Below, one piece after another: positions 20,718 to 33,480 of a stretch of DNA of 64,000 bases. The DNA comes from Melampsora larici-populina 98AG31. Lineage: Eukaryota > Basidiomycota > Pucciniomycetes > Pucciniales > Melampsoraceae. The stretch is from contig NW_006768836.1 of assembly GCF_000204055.1 (NCBI RefSeq), positions 161,918-225,917 on the forward strand. Direction: 5' to 3'. The notes under the pieces are model-generated. The model made no database searches. It had not been told where the DNA came from and saw nothing but the letters and a program-made list of their open reading frames with translations. The first letter of the stretch is position 1. Each line of letters starts with the position of its first letter. The position numbers and the translations under genes were made by a program.

Positions 20718-21774
20718 TCACATTTCACCGCATTCTACCCATAAATAAATCAAAAAATATTTATAAGATTCAAATTTATCAATCCAAAAGTAAAAGAAAA
20801 AAACAGAGAAACAAACCGGTAACTTTAACTGTCAGTTTAGGTCGATTGTTGGGACCAGTAGGTACATTTTCGATTTTTCTCATCACCAAAAGTCCATCTG
20901 AATCCAGTACTTTTCCAAAGACGACATGTTTATGATCTAAGAAATCACAAGCTGCAGAAGTAATAAAAAACTAAAATGAGAGCATTAGAATGGCTTTAGA
21001 ATGATGAAAAGCAAATTAAAGGTTGAAGCGCGTGTATGCTTACTTGACAACCATTGGTATTAGGTCCAGAGTTAGCCTAATAGAAATAAATAAGTCGAGA
21101 CCCAGCAAGATCAATCTCTTTGACTTTTGCAAATCGGATTGATGTTCTTTAACTAACCATTGAAAGTAATCCAGCAGTTTCATGTTTTAATTCGAAATTT
21201 TCATCTTCAAATTTTTGACCATAAATCGAAGTAGAACCCGTCCCATCAGAATTTAAAAAATCGCCACCTATTTTTCTCCACCCGTCCAAAAGAAAAGAGA
21301 ATCAGAGATATGATGTTGATATGTCGAGATGATTGAAGCTAAGAACCATACCTTGGACCATGAAATCTTTGATTACTCTATGAAAGATACTATGTTTATA
21401 TCCTACAGGTTGTCGATTAGGTCTACAAACCAATCTCATCATCTATTCTTTTCTTTGGTTTAAAGAAGATCGATCTTGTGAAAGACTTACCGATGTTCAC
21501 CTGTACATAACTGTCTAAAGTTTTCAGCAGTTTTAGGTACAATATCACTAAACAATTCAAACTTGATTCGACCTGCAGGTGTTTCTCCAATATTAATATC
21601 TATCCTTTTTCAAATACGTATCATTCAAACACCAAAAGAAAACCCTATATCAGCTTTTTGTAAAGAATTCGATCTAGTTTAGAGTTTCTGGACTTTACCC
21701 ATGAAGACTATTGGGCGTCCGTTTGTTCCTGCTCCGGGTACGATTCCGTTTTGAGGTTTTCCGCTACTGGCCAT
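20718..21774 (-). CDS. Cyclophilin-type peptidyl-prolyl cis-trans isomerase (CypH-like)
   Basis: 189 aa from seven exons: 21774-21699, 21599-21491, 21422-21352, 21267-21158, 21076-21044, 20970-20817 and 20734-20718. All boundaries are GT-AG and the total, 570 nt, keeps frame. Diagnostic cyclophilin motifs are present: [53 protein letters not shown] (F and Q active-site residues) and HVVFGKV. The 17-nt last exon supplies the canonical terminal ECGEM. The N-terminus ([16 protein letters not shown]) is short and carries no targeting signal, so it is probably cytosolic or nuclear. The [13 protein letters not shown] stretch resembles the spliceosomal cyclophilin H group, but I would not insist on the subclass. 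Confidence 0.93.
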
Positions 21775-23452
21775 CTTTTATAGTTGAATGTGAAGGTCGA
21801 AGGTGTATTCGAATATAGAGAAAGTTGAGAGGTCGCGACGCCGACAAGTTGAAAGCATGATCGATCGCAGTCCGCAGTTGGGTCTGTCAATTTGACGTTG
21901 TCCCGACCCGAGAGTATCTAAATACAACATAGACCGGAAGATCTGGTTCTGGCCGCTGAAGACAAGTTATTCACATATTCAAACCGGAAAGATTTCGTTA
22001 TCTCAATCAGGCAGAGAAAAACTATCAGCTTTTAGGAAAGATCTAGTTCTATTCTTGTATTCACGCACCCTGCCAAAGAAGGGACCAAAATATGACATTT
22101 CAAGTTTCTTTTTTCAACCAAATCCTTAAGATAATAGTGAGCATTTTTGTAGCACACAATCAATTTAGATTTCTTGTCTGATAATCGGATTAGAAAAGTA
22201 AAAAGGTTTAGTGCTAAGAGATAAGAAGATGAAATGTATCTAAAGAGTGTTGAGTTGATGTAGACTCAGAGATCGATCATCAATATCTTATAAAAAATGT
22301 AATTTTACCATCCTGATCAGATTCAGACAGTAAAGAGTTATTGAAAACCTTGACACTTTTTGCACGATAGATACAAGTACAAGTTCCAGTGATGACCATC
22401 GATGAATGAAAACTACCATTCACGAAAATTAAAACTTGCTGAGACTGGTAATGATAGGACAGCAATTATCTGATTACACAGCAGTGAAGTAAATTCAAAA
22501 CCATGACTCTTGAACCATCATCAAGATATCGGTGTACCTTCTACCGATGTTCCCTTAGTCAGATTCAAGACTGAAATTGGACACCCATGCCAAGCGAATC
22601 AAGTCACCATCGGATTTTATTTCATTTCTCAATCCTCTTACTTTCTTCATCTCATATTGCTGTACCCTCATAACGGAATCCATGAGCAAGACCGGTTAAG
22701 CCTAACTTACTTTACCACCTCGACCTCGTCCTGATTCCTGGCTGTGATGTGGAGGTGAAAAAACGAAGTTGAAGTAAGTTTTCTACGATTCACAACACCC
22801 CAATCAGCCATCGAGATCCCTTAGATCTGATAACCTTCTTCGTCGCCGGTTTTAGCACCTTGAATACGTGCGCAGATGAGATGGATATCCGTGACGGCCG
22901 ATGCAGCTACCGAAAGTTTTCAAAAAAGCCAACGAAGTTAATAATTTTTTTAAATGATTGGAAAATGCTGGTCAAACTGAGATCTTGAATTTTCAAATCG
23001 ACTTCAAGTTAATGAAGAATGAAATCTAAAAGTTACATATCTACTTCTATAGAATGATTAAACTTCATTATTAAGCATACGATCATCCCATTGCTGGTAG
23101 AAGATCCCAAGGAAATATATGACTCTAAGATTGGTTTTCACTTTGAAGAAAAAAGTGTAAAGGAAATCCCAACTAAGTTTGATCCGTAATTCCTTCTTTG
23201 AAAAAGGATTGGATTTAGGAGATAACTAATAAATTCATACGATCTGATTCCTGTGTTGCTGGAAGTCTTGATTGATTGGGATTGGTATCAAGAAGCAAAT
23301 GAGATGTTCAAATATTAAAGCTTGATAATTAATTGAAGTGATCACTTTCCTATAAAGTCATCCTATCTATCGACCATTCACCATTTCTCACATCCTCATT
23401 CCATTCACTAAATCATCTCGCTTAACCCATATATATATCAAATTATAATAAG
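21775..23452. other. Divergent intergenic region, no clear gene
   Basis: About 1.7 kb between the minus-strand cyclophilin and the plus-strand isomerase-like gene. Plus-strand ORF 22510-22734 (74 codons) and a short minus-strand open stretch at 22825-22915 show no recognisable domain. An atatatatat tract sits at about 23431-23440 just before the next start codon. Confidence 0.45.
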
Positions 23453-24652
23453 ATGTTTTCTATCTTTTCTCATTCTCTCGGTGATCATTCTGTTCATGAC
23501 TTACCATCCAAGTTAATAGCAGCTGCTCAAGCTGGTTTAGAAGCTGTTGAAATCTCCACCATCGATCTAGATCACCACGCTCTCCAAGCTCAACATGCTT
23601 CTCAACCATCTCCCTTACTCTCTGCAGCCACCGAGATCGGGGGAATATGTCGTGATCTAAACTTAACCGTCACCTGTTTACAACCTGTTAGAGATGTAAT
23701 AGAAGTAACACCCAAAGCGATCAAATCAGCTCAAGAAAAAGTTTTCTCATTATTTCCTATCATGGATGCACTTCACACAAACCTTTTACTTTGTTGTTCT
23801 TCTTCTTTACCTGAAATCGAATTAAATCAATCAATCGAATCAGCTATCAAGAATTTACATCAGATCGGTTTACAAGCTAAACTTCATTCGAAATTAATTG
23901 CTTTCGAAGCTCTTTCTTGGGGTACTTTTATAAATACTTGGTCTCAAGCTTGGAAGATTGTTAAATCCGTTGATTTACCTAATGTTGGAATCTGTCTTGA
24001 TTCTTTCAATACACTTGCTAGGTAAGTCAATCTGTCTCTTTTTCTCTAACCTTTAATCCTTTTAATATTCATCAATTGATTTTCTTTTTGGTTTACCTTT
24101 TTCAGAGAATGGGCAGATCCAACTGTTCAAGGAGGAATCCAACCCGGAGCCAATTCCCGTCTATCAGAATCTTTAATCCAACTTTCCCATCTACCATCCG
24201 AAAAGATCTTCCTACTCCAAATCGCCGATGGATTATTACTTCCCAAACCGATTCCCAAAGAATCTGATCAACCAGCCTTAATGAGATGGTCCAGATCATC
24301 CCGATTGTTTCCCATGGAACCAGACGGTTATTTACCTGTCGAAGCTTTCATCATGGCTGTTGCTTTAACAGGTTATCAAGGAATCTGGAGTGCTGAAGTC
24401 TTTAATACTTCTTTGTTTTCAGATCATCAACTTGTTCCGATCTCTCATGCTTTACGTGCAAAAGATGGACTAGAAAAACTTTATTATCAAATTTATAATG
24501 CTCATCATCCTGATCCTAATCCTGATCAAATTGAGTATTCTAAATCTAGCTTTAATTCTTCTGCTTCTTCTTCTGTTAAACCTGTTGAAAGTGTTTTATC
24601 ACAACCTAACTTGGTTTTTCATAGACTCGTTTCTCTTTTATCTATGCCTTGA
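23453..24652 (+). CDS. 3-dehydroshikimate dehydratase-like TIM-barrel enzyme
   Basis: 371 aa from two exons (23453-24021 and 24106-24652) around an 84-bp GT-AG intron. It belongs to the xylose-isomerase-like TIM-barrel superfamily (sugar phosphate isomerases, hydroxypyruvate isomerases, dehydroshikimate dehydratases). Visible barrel motifs include AAAQAGLEAVEIS, LIAFEALSWGTF (metal-ligand Glu), NVGICLDSFNT (Asp), IFLLQIADG and GIWSAEVFN (Glu). The MRWSRSSRLFP segment is typical of fungal QutC/Qa-4 3-dehydroshikimate dehydratases, which convert 3-dehydroshikimate to protocatechuate. No other quinate-pathway gene is nearby, so the substrate is inferred. A related isomerase remains possible. Confidence 0.75.
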
Positions 24653-24813
24653 ACAATTTATTTTTTTTGTCAAGCTCAATCTTCCTTAACCAATCTTTAT
24701 CAAAAACTTTGTATTTGTAAACTAGCTGCTCTTACTCGTCTGTTTTTCCCCAGTATCTTCTCTTTTGTAACTCAATTGTAACATCAGTTTTCTCGACTTA
24801 TTATTTTCTCTTA

Positions 24814-24881
24814 GTTACAACAGATATACATTTTTTGGTTTGATTAGGTTACAACAGATATACATTTTTTGGTTTGATTAG
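24814..24881. repeat. 34-bp tandem duplication
   Basis: Two identical adjacent copies of a 34-bp unit beginning gttacaacagatatacattt (24814-24847 and 24848-24881). The perfect identity implies a recent local duplication in the 3' flank of the dehydratase-like gene. Confidence 0.85.
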
Positions 24882-26176
24882 GATAGACAATAATTTTATT
24901 TGATCTTTTTATGTACTAGTACTACTTTTGATCAATGAATTGACAATGATGATGGTATACATATACATTTGCAGTGTGCTAGATTGGATCTCCACTACTC
25001 ATTCAGGGCTTGAAGGAAAAGGTATGTGTGTTGTCTGATGTGAGAGCCGACCTTTGGGGAAGGTTCTTAGGCAAGAAGGATGCGACTTCCTTGAGGAAAA
25101 AATAGTGGACAATGTGTGCAAGACCACTGCCAACAATGACATTATGGGTCTGGCAGGATTTCTTGGTAAACAAAAGGTACAGAAGGCTTGCAAGGACATC
25201 CCCAGCCAAACTATCGTTGCTAACCTATGTCTGCATACAAGTTTGGGGTAATTAATCCCTTGCTGAGGCTCCTGTTGCGACTGCGAGCAACAGTGTGAGA
25301 TTTTGTTGTCTTTGGATTCCAGAGGTTTTGAGGTGCTCTCGATTATTCCCAGAAGTCTCTAGAAACATCTCGAGTTTTGAATACCCCTAATGTTGACTAA
25401 AGATTTCTTACTTGTTGCATAAATCATGAAATGAAGCTGAGTTTGCTTCTTCTTCTGCCTACAATCCAAAAGAGAAGTAAAATAAACCAACTCTTTCAAA
25501 TATGCCATCAAGGATTTCTAGTCCAAGCACATGAATTGTATATGCAAACTCGATCTTTATGTTTTAGGATCCATGTAATCTTGATTCTGAGCAAAAGAAG
25601 GAAAGAAGATTCCAATCAAATCTTGATGTGTTTCAATCATACTCATGATCTCTGATTCTCGTGACCAAATCTGTCATAAGAATATCCATTCAGATCAAAC
25701 TGTTACTGATTTGCAATAGAATTTAAATAAAAGAAAAAGAAGAAAAAGAAGTTTCTTGATGAAATTTAATGATCTGTTTACTCTAGAAGTTCTTTCATTT
25801 AATCAGTCAAGACCATAGTATTTTAAGTTATGTACTGAAGTGTAGGATGGTGTCTGATGAATGTTAGGAATGATTTGAAATGATTGATTTTCTACATCTC
25901 TGATGGTGACGTCAGCTGCCATGATATTATTGATCAGATTTATCTTTTAAAGAGAGATTTGTGATGAAAGAAAGTGAAAGCGATGAAGAAGATTTACAAG
26001 ATGATGATGATGAGTGAAGAAGAAGTGAAATTGAAAGAGATCACTCAAGAAGAGAGATGAGAATGTAGTTTGAGAATGTAGTTAAACTGTGTTGTTGATT
26101 GGTTTTTTGATGATCAATTTTACCATTTACCATTCACACTGAATCATCATCATCATCAAACGAACGAACGATAGCA

Positions 26177-26220
26177 CACCATCACCATCACCATCACCAT
26201 CACCATCACCATCACCATCA
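26177..26220 (+). repeat. (CACCAT)n microsatellite in the ATG4 leader
   Basis: Seven CACCAT units lie about 60 bp before the ATG4 start codon, probably in the 5' untranslated region. No function can be assigned from sequence. Confidence 0.8.
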
Positions 26221-26277
26221 ATCAAATCAAACATCAAAAGAAATCAGATGATAAGTTAAGTCGACTTCATCATCATC

Positions 26278-29200
26278 ATGATCAATAATCGAATTGAAAA
26301 CATTTCAAATCAAAATCAACATCAAAGTGATAGATTACCACTCAATCCATCACCTAATCTTGAACTTCAAAATGATTTATTATCAGATCAATTCATCAAA
26401 TCACCTAAACGATCAAGAAAATTAATCCTACTAAGAAGAAACTCAGTACAACAACAACAACCATCTTCTTCTTCTCAAGAACCATTTCAATCTACTTCAA
26501 ATCAATCAACTACAACTCACAATCTACCATCAAATGATCATTCAAAACATCATTCTAAATCATCAAATCAATCTCAATTATCTAAACTAGCACCAAAGGT
26601 AAGTTCTTCTTTTAATCTTCACTCCTATCACCATCATACTCACTCCTATCATTCTCATTCTCTAGTTACGTAGAGCTTCATCAAAAGTGTTTGCTCAAGT
26701 TCAATTACCATTTACATCTCATCCTCAACTTCAACCTAATCGACCTACTACCGCTCCAGCTTTCACTAATCATCATTCAGAACCAATCCATCAAACCTCT
26801 ACTTCACAACAGAAACGGGGTTCTATGAACTCATCGGATTACGATCCCATCACTACTGCAGATGCAAGATCATTCGAAGAAGACGGTCAAGAAGGTTCTT
26901 TACAAGACGCACTCGAAAATCATTCTTCTTCAAATCTAGATTCTACCATCACCACTTCTCCATCAATCCCATGTTCAACTTCTTCTTCATTACAAACACC
27001 TGATACACCTCGTAGTAAGATTAAATCAGTCAAACAACCTAAACCGGGAAAACAACATGGTGCCACTTCTTTTCCTGTTAGTCCTACCACCACCACCACC
27101 ACCACCGCTACTTCACCACCTACACGCTTCATTCAACATCAACATCAATCTTCATCTCCTTCAAACACTCAACCTTCATCTCCTACCTTTGACGAATCTC
27201 ATCCATCTCCTTCAGATCAACCTTTTCCTAATTCACCTTCACCTTCTTCTTTACGTCGACCAAGGCAACTGCCTACTTCTCCTAATTATCGTCCTGGTAC
27301 AAGAGAATCTGCTCTCTCGATCGTGGCCGGTGGTCATGCTGCACTTCCTAGTCGACTTAGTGGTTGGTTTCAACAAGCTTTCTCAACCTCTAGTTCTCAT
27401 CTACCTATGGTGGCTACAGCTGCTGGTACTGCAAGTCCTCCAGCTCTCATTGCTCCATCAACTAGTGTCTCACCTGATCGGCAAAAGCTCAATAAGAAAA
27501 AGGTTAACCAAGATCAAAACCCTCCATCTGAAGACCATTCCTCGGCTCCTAGATTAGCCTTTGCCGATCCTAAACGTTCACCTAATGCTCGTCTTCATAC
27601 TCGAGGAATAGGAAACTTTTTTGATAAAGCAGTGAATTATATGTTTGATAGTGATGCCTTTGCATACGACTCTCGTCTTTCATCTGAATTATGGATCATG
27701 GGCGGTCAACAATTCTCAGGTACATGGAATTGGGATCATCATTCGAAAGAAGCTACAGGAGATGAACAGTGTAGTTCATTCGCCGGTTCAGGATCTGAAG
27801 CTTCACATTCCAATCCTGCCGCCAAGAAACGTTCAGCCTTACGACGAGTGGCGACTCATAAGACCAAAACCTTGTTTCGTAGTAATCACAACCATCATGG
27901 TCCCCATCAAAACTTGATCGTCACGAGTCCTTCGGATCCTTCAGATCCATCTTTTCCTAATCGTCGACCAACCGGTGTGACCTTTTCTCCAGAACCTTCA
28001 CCTTCACCCGAACCTAGCACACATCTCCAATCGGATGATGCCGGCTCACTCTCTTCAACAGTAACCCACATGTATCCACCACTCTTCTATCACGCCTTCA
28101 CCTCTGTGATCGGTCTCACCTATCGATCCGATTTCCCTCCGATTCCTTGTTCACCTCATCGTCTCAGGGGTAATAGTACGGGTTTAGGCACTAGGATGGG
28201 AGGGATGTTAGCTTCCTTGAGCTTGAGTATCGGTAGAGGAGGAAAGAAGAATAGTCATCGAGCCGATTCTAGAAGTCCAAGTCCAAACTATATGCTTAGA
28301 ACTGATGATGATGAAGCATTATCAGCATCAGATGGAACCTGTACACTTATCAAGGGTCTTACTTCTGATGCTGGTTGGGGATGTATGCTTAGGACAGGTC
28401 AAAGTTTATTGGCTAATGCGATCTTGGTAGCACATTTAGGAAGAGGTGAGTCGATTCTTGATGGCATGTGATTTTTTTTACATACTGATCATATTTCTGT
28501 ACTTTATAGAATGGAGAAGGCCGATCACATCCCTTACAGATCCTTCATCTTCAATCTTACCTGATCCAGTTTATGCAAGACTGATGTCTTGGTTTGTAGA
28601 TTGTTCATCACCCCTCGCACCATTTTCTGTACATCGATTTGCAGCAAAAGGAAAAGAATTAGGAAAAGAGATTGGGGAATGGTTCGGACCGAGTACAGCG
28701 GCTGGAGCGATCAAGTTGAGTTGAATTTTCAATATGATTTTATGTACTTAGTCTGATCAGCTTCTTCTTGGTAGGGCTTTGACCAATGAGTTTCATGCTG
28801 CTGGACTTGGTGTTGCGTCTGATATTGATGGAACGGTTTATCGATCTGATGTTTTCCAAGCTTCGATCTCACCTGGTACCACCCCATCTAAACTGAAATC
28901 AGATACAACCAAATCAGTTAGATGGCGTAGACCTGTACTTGTACTTGTGAATGTTAGATTAGGTTTAGATCGAGTCAACCCATCATACTATGAAACCATC
29001 AAGGTGAGTTATTATAAATTCTTCGTCGCCACACACTTTTCCTTGAGTCTAATCTTGGTTTAAATCATAGGCTACCTTTACATTCCCACAATCAGTAGGA
29101 ATAGCAGGAGGAAGACCATCACAGTCATATTACTTCTGTGGATTCCAATCTGATTCGTTATTTTATATCGATCCACATCATCCAAGACAAGCGATTGCGT

Positions 29201-30721
29201 TGGAAGAACCACCGGGTGAATTATCAAAAGCAGCCAAATCGATCCCCTTGAGTGATTTGAATGATCATCATCGATTGATTAGGAAAATTAGAAATGATGG
29301 GGATTGGGAACAAGTTTCGATCGTTGGAAGTGATTGTAGTTTGGTTTCTGAATCAGTAGGTAGTGGATCATCATTTTCAAAACCGATTTCTTCATCAAGT
29401 GGAGGAGGTGGTGGAGGAGGATCATTTTCGATTGGTGGGACTAGAATTAAAGAAAGATTAGATGAATTTTATTCGAAAGCTTATCTTGATAGTTCATTAA
29501 GAACCTATCATCCGGAAAAAGTTAGAAGGATGTTGATCTCGGCTATGGATCCTTCTATGCTTGTTGGATTTTTAGTTAGGAGTGAAGAAGAATGGGAAGA
29601 TTTGACTGTTCGGATTCGATCTGTAAGTTTGTTTAATTAAATCTCAAATGGTGAATGCGAAGATTGATTGTTTGGATTTTTCGAATTGTTTTGTGGTGAT
29701 CTCAAAGTATAAACCACCATTGTTTCATATTGCAGATGTCACACCATCATGGATGAAACCCAGTACAAAAGAAAGTAATGGAAGTAATCAATCACAAAGA
29801 CCATCAGATGATAGTGATCTAGGTATTGATTCATGGTCAGAACAAGAAGATGATTGGGTAGAAGGAGGAACTCATCCACACTCATCTAAGACCGGTTCAA
29901 GCTCTTCTGATAAATCGATTGAAGAATCTTCTAGACCGGTTGAGATGGATGAGAGTGATGAAGCTCTTAAATTACAACAAGAACAGGATCGGAATGGATC
30001 GAGGATGCAAGGACTTGAGGATGAAGAATGGGATGAGATTGAGGATGGACATGGTGGGATTGAAACTCGAGAAGAAGAAGCAGAAGATGAAGATGAAGTT
30101 TTGAATGAGATTGGTAGTGGTAGTGGGAGTGGGAATCGAAGTGATACACTTCGAGCCAATAAATTACAAGTCTCGATTACCCAAGCATTATCTTCATCAT
30201 CATCATCATCAAGTACTTCAAACCAAACCCAATTAAACCAACTAACTTTACAAAAAAACTCTTTAGATCCCATGAATAGTAGTCATCATAGTACAACAAA
30301 AAGGTTAAATAGGTTATCATCAGAAGATTTGTTTTCGATACTTGATCAAGAGAAAAGAAAACTTGAAAAGACTAGAGTTCATACACATCAAACTTCTAAA
30401 TCTTTGTCGATCCCATTCAACGTCTTTCCATCGAATCATAATCCTAATCCTAATCCTCATCTTGATCCATTACCTAGTTATCCTAGCTATGCAGTTGGGA
30501 GTGGGAGTGGAGGGGTAGATGAAGGTGGACCTGTTGATGCGGAATCTCAGGCTAGGTCTAGGAACGTTTCGGCTGCTACTGTTCGTGGTAGTGGAAATGG
30601 AAGTGGGAGTGGGAATGGAAGTGGGGGTGGAAGTGGGAATCATAATGGGATTAGAAATGATGATCAGGATGGAGAAGATGGAATCGAACCGGTGAATGGT
30701 TTTAGAGCTGTTTTAGCTTAA
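26278..30721 (+). CDS. ATG4: Autophagy cysteine protease ATG4 with very long disordered extensions
   Basis: Cysteine peptidase of family C54 that processes and delipidates Atg8 in autophagy. Six exons (26278-26598, 26666-28445, 28510-28714, 28775-29003, 29071-29622, 29708-30721), all GT-AG, total 4,101 nt, 1,366 aa. The catalytic Cys is C680 in DAGWGCMLRTGQSL. The Asp-His pair is D879/H881 in FYIDPHHPRQA, after GIAGGRPSQSYYFCGFQ. LPDPVYARLMSWFVD and FGPSTAAGAIKALTNEF are also typical. About 570 residues of Ser/Thr/Pro/His-rich sequence precede the peptidase domain and about 330 acidic, Ser/Gly-rich residues follow it, making the protein over twice the usual size. The intron before exon 6 (29623-29707) is the least certain junction. 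Confidence 0.9.
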
Positions 30722-31375
30722 TGATCAATTTTTTCTCTTCATTTCTTATTTTTTCTGTTGTTGGAATTTGGTTTTTGATTTTGATTTGATTTTTTTTTTG
30801 GTATAATTGATAATTAAAATTTTTTTGAAGTATATATATAAATCTAGTGTAAAGAGCAAAGTTTAAATATCTGTGATGATGATGGGGGGTTTCTTTATTT
30901 ATTTTTGGTGATTTTTCTTTGAAAATTGGATTTTATTTTTATTATTTTGGATTTTTTTTTGTAAAGAAATTTTATCATTCAAATTCAGAGTGCTTGAGTA
31001 TATATATATATAAGAAATGAAGGGTGTGTGGGTTTGGTTTGGTTTAAGATTTATTCATTCTTTTGTGTTTTGTGTTCATTTGTGACATATATTTTTTATT
31101 TTTGGTTTAAAGCTAGGAAGTAGAGCAATTGTTTTGAGTGAGGGAATCTGATTAATGATAATTTTCTTGATTAAAGTTGAGTTTGAGGAGTGTTGTGTTA
31201 AGATCAGGTTCAGAGGTTTGCTGAGTTGATCATGAGTTCCTGAAGAAGATTTCAATTTCTAACTCTGACTGTTTACCATTTCAATTTCAATCCAATTCAA
31301 CTCACCACTACCACTACCACTACTACTACCACTACTCTTCTTTATTCTCAACTTTCATCAATCCAACCCAAAGTA
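30722..31375. other. Intergenic region between ATG4 and LAG1
   Basis: T-rich 3' flank of ATG4 with two tatatata tracts (30832-30840 and 31000-31011), then a (CCACTA)-rich leader directly before the LAG1 start. No gene. Confidence 0.5.
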
Positions 31376-33480
31376 ATGACTCTCGATCATGAATCAGACC
31401 AACCAGACGAACCCGTCGAATTCAAACAACCAAGACATCGAGCCTCTTCCATCCAATTAGTCTTTCAACACGTTACCAACCTACCTGCACCAGATCATCA
31501 ATTCTCAGCTACTAACTTTGATCAAACTCAACTTTTATCTCCGGCTAATTCAATCACTTCTCATTCAACTTCAACTTCTCCTACTACTACTACTACTGAT
31601 GGAACGAAAAAAATTCATCAAACTCCTCAGGTTCAGTCTTGGGAAGAAGCTAGTAAAGGGTTTTGGCATGATTTACGTACGATGCGTTGGATGAGACATC
31701 CTGGTAAACCTTCCACAAGAATCTCAAACTTTTCTCAATTGATCAAGCCAACCCAAAAAAAACTCATTCAGTCTTGTTTTTGCTGTTTGTTTAGGGACTT
31801 CGTTTCGAATGATTTTGATTTTCTTAGGACTTTGGTGTATCTTTGAAATCTTTAAAAGTTCACTAAACATTCCCGAAAACCCAATCAGACCGTTTATAAT
31901 GATTTCATATCCATTACCATTAAACTCATCAGAAGCCTATCATCGGTATGGTAAAGGAACCCTTGATTTATATTTCTTAGGGTTCTATATCATTGTGTTT
32001 TCTTTTATTCGTCAAACCGTCACGGAATTTGTGATTAAACCTTATGCTATGTGGATTGGACTTCGAGGAACTAAACAACAAAGGTTTATTGAACAAGGGT
32101 ATGCTGCATTTTACTGGGGATCATCTACCATCATCGGATTAGTAAGCTTTTTTTTGGTATCTTCAAAAGATCTTGTTCTTTGCTGACAATCATGTCTTTT
32201 TCTTTTCTTCTTCGAATCTTGATTAGCTGGTAATGTCAAAACAACCGACTTGGTGGTACGATACAACAGAGTTTTGGAAATCTTATCCTCATTATCGAAT
32301 GGAACCTAGTGTGAAAACTTATTATTTACTTCAGTTCTCTTATTGGTTACAACAAATGCTTTTGCTTTCTTTAAGGATTGAGAAACCTAGAAGTGATTTT
32401 GTTGAATTGGTGATCCATGTGAGTTTTTTCAATTTTTGGATTGGATTTGGATTCGGATTTGGGGTTGATGGACGTCTCTCTTTTTTAGCATTTTGTGACT
32501 TTGTGGCTTGTGGGTTGGTCCTATGTTACTAATCGTGAGTTTCACTTTTGATACTTTTTCTTCTTCCGTAAGGGTTGCAAGCTAACCAAGGAAACCTTTT
32601 ATTCTTTACAAACTCCGGTTCATAGTTACTATGATTGGAACTGCTATCTTTGTCAGTATGGATATTTCGGATACATTCTTGGCTGTGAGTATTTCTCCAT
32701 CTTTTCGAAATCGGATCTTAAATCACACACTTTAATCTTGTGGATCTTCATTTATGTGTGGCTGATTTTTTTGGAATTTGATTTTTTTTTGGTTTCTTAG
32801 ATTTCAAAATGTATAAATTATACAAAGTATCAACACACATCAGAAGTCAGTTTCGGAATCTTTCTCTGTGTATGGACGTAAGTAAACTCTTCGATCAATC
32901 CAAACCCCCCTGAACCTTTTCCATCCCAAGAAAACCGCACAAAAAGGATTAAATCAAATCACTTTTCTCTTTCGGATCGGGTTCTTGTGGATATCAGATA
33001 CTTTCGTCATTGGCAAAACTTACGAATCCTTTATTCGGTTTATCAAGAGTATGATGAGTATGTACCGATGATGGCTAAGAAATGGAGTCCGAAGGATGAA
33101 GTTTATTTAGTGGGTTGGATGAAATGGCAAATCTTTGGTCCGATTATGATGTTACAATTCCTTAATTTGTTTTGGTATGTATCTAAATCAAGTTTTATAA
33201 ATCCTTTTGGATTAAGATTTGGAATGTGATCTGATGTTTGATTTGGTTTTTGGGGGTTTCATTAGGTATTATTTGATTTGGGTAAGTTTATGACTCTTTT
33301 TTTGGAGGTTTGGTCGTGATTACTGATGATTCGGTCTTTTTCTTTTTTTTTCGATGATGTGATTCATAGAGGATCGTTTATCGAATGTTATGGGTAGGAA
33401 ATATAGCAGATGTAAGAGAAGAAGGAGATACAGATGATGAAGAACTTACTACAACTGAATCTAAAGAGAAAACAGAATGA
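31376..33480 (+). CDS. LAG1: Ceramide synthase (LAG1/LAC1 family, TLC domain)
   Basis: Multi-pass ER membrane enzyme joining a sphingoid base to fatty acyl-CoA. Nine exons (31376-31703, 31795-32141, 32227-32418, 32489-32534, 32626-32684, 32801-32877, 32998-33174, 33266-33281, 33370-33480) sum to 1,353 nt, 450 aa, with all GT-AG junctions in frame; exon 8 is only 16 nt. The Lag1 motif is clear across the exon 3-4-5 junctions: EKPRSDFVELVIHH (two His), VTLWLVGWSY, then IFVSMDISDTFLA (two Asp). WWYDTTEFWKSYPH and YFRHWQNLRILYSV are family hallmarks. About 110 hydrophilic residues precede the first membrane span. The tail is acidic (ADVREEGDTDDEE) and lacks an ER-retrieval KKxx. Confidence 0.93.

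Larger units (their letters stand above)
24653..26277. other. Intergenic region, no clear gene
   Basis: Holds a 34-bp tandem duplication (24814-24881) and a simple-sequence transcript leader near 26180. ORF 25054-25251 (65 codons) has five cysteines but no signal peptide or domain and is not called. The part after about 25900 is probably the promoter and leader of ATG4. Confidence 0.45.

Noticed and set aside
22825..22915. Short minus-strand open stretch resembling a terminal exon (ASAVTDIHLICARIQG)
   Set aside because: I found no convincing upstream exons or family match; left as intergenic.
25054..25251. 65-codon ORF with five Cys that might be a small effector
   Set aside because: No signal peptide, no intron structure and no recognisable domain; a minus-strand ORF overlaps it completely.
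26165..26225. CRISPR-like or regulatory repeat array at the CACCAT tract
   Set aside because: It is a simple hexanucleotide microsatellite in a eukaryotic leader with no spacers.
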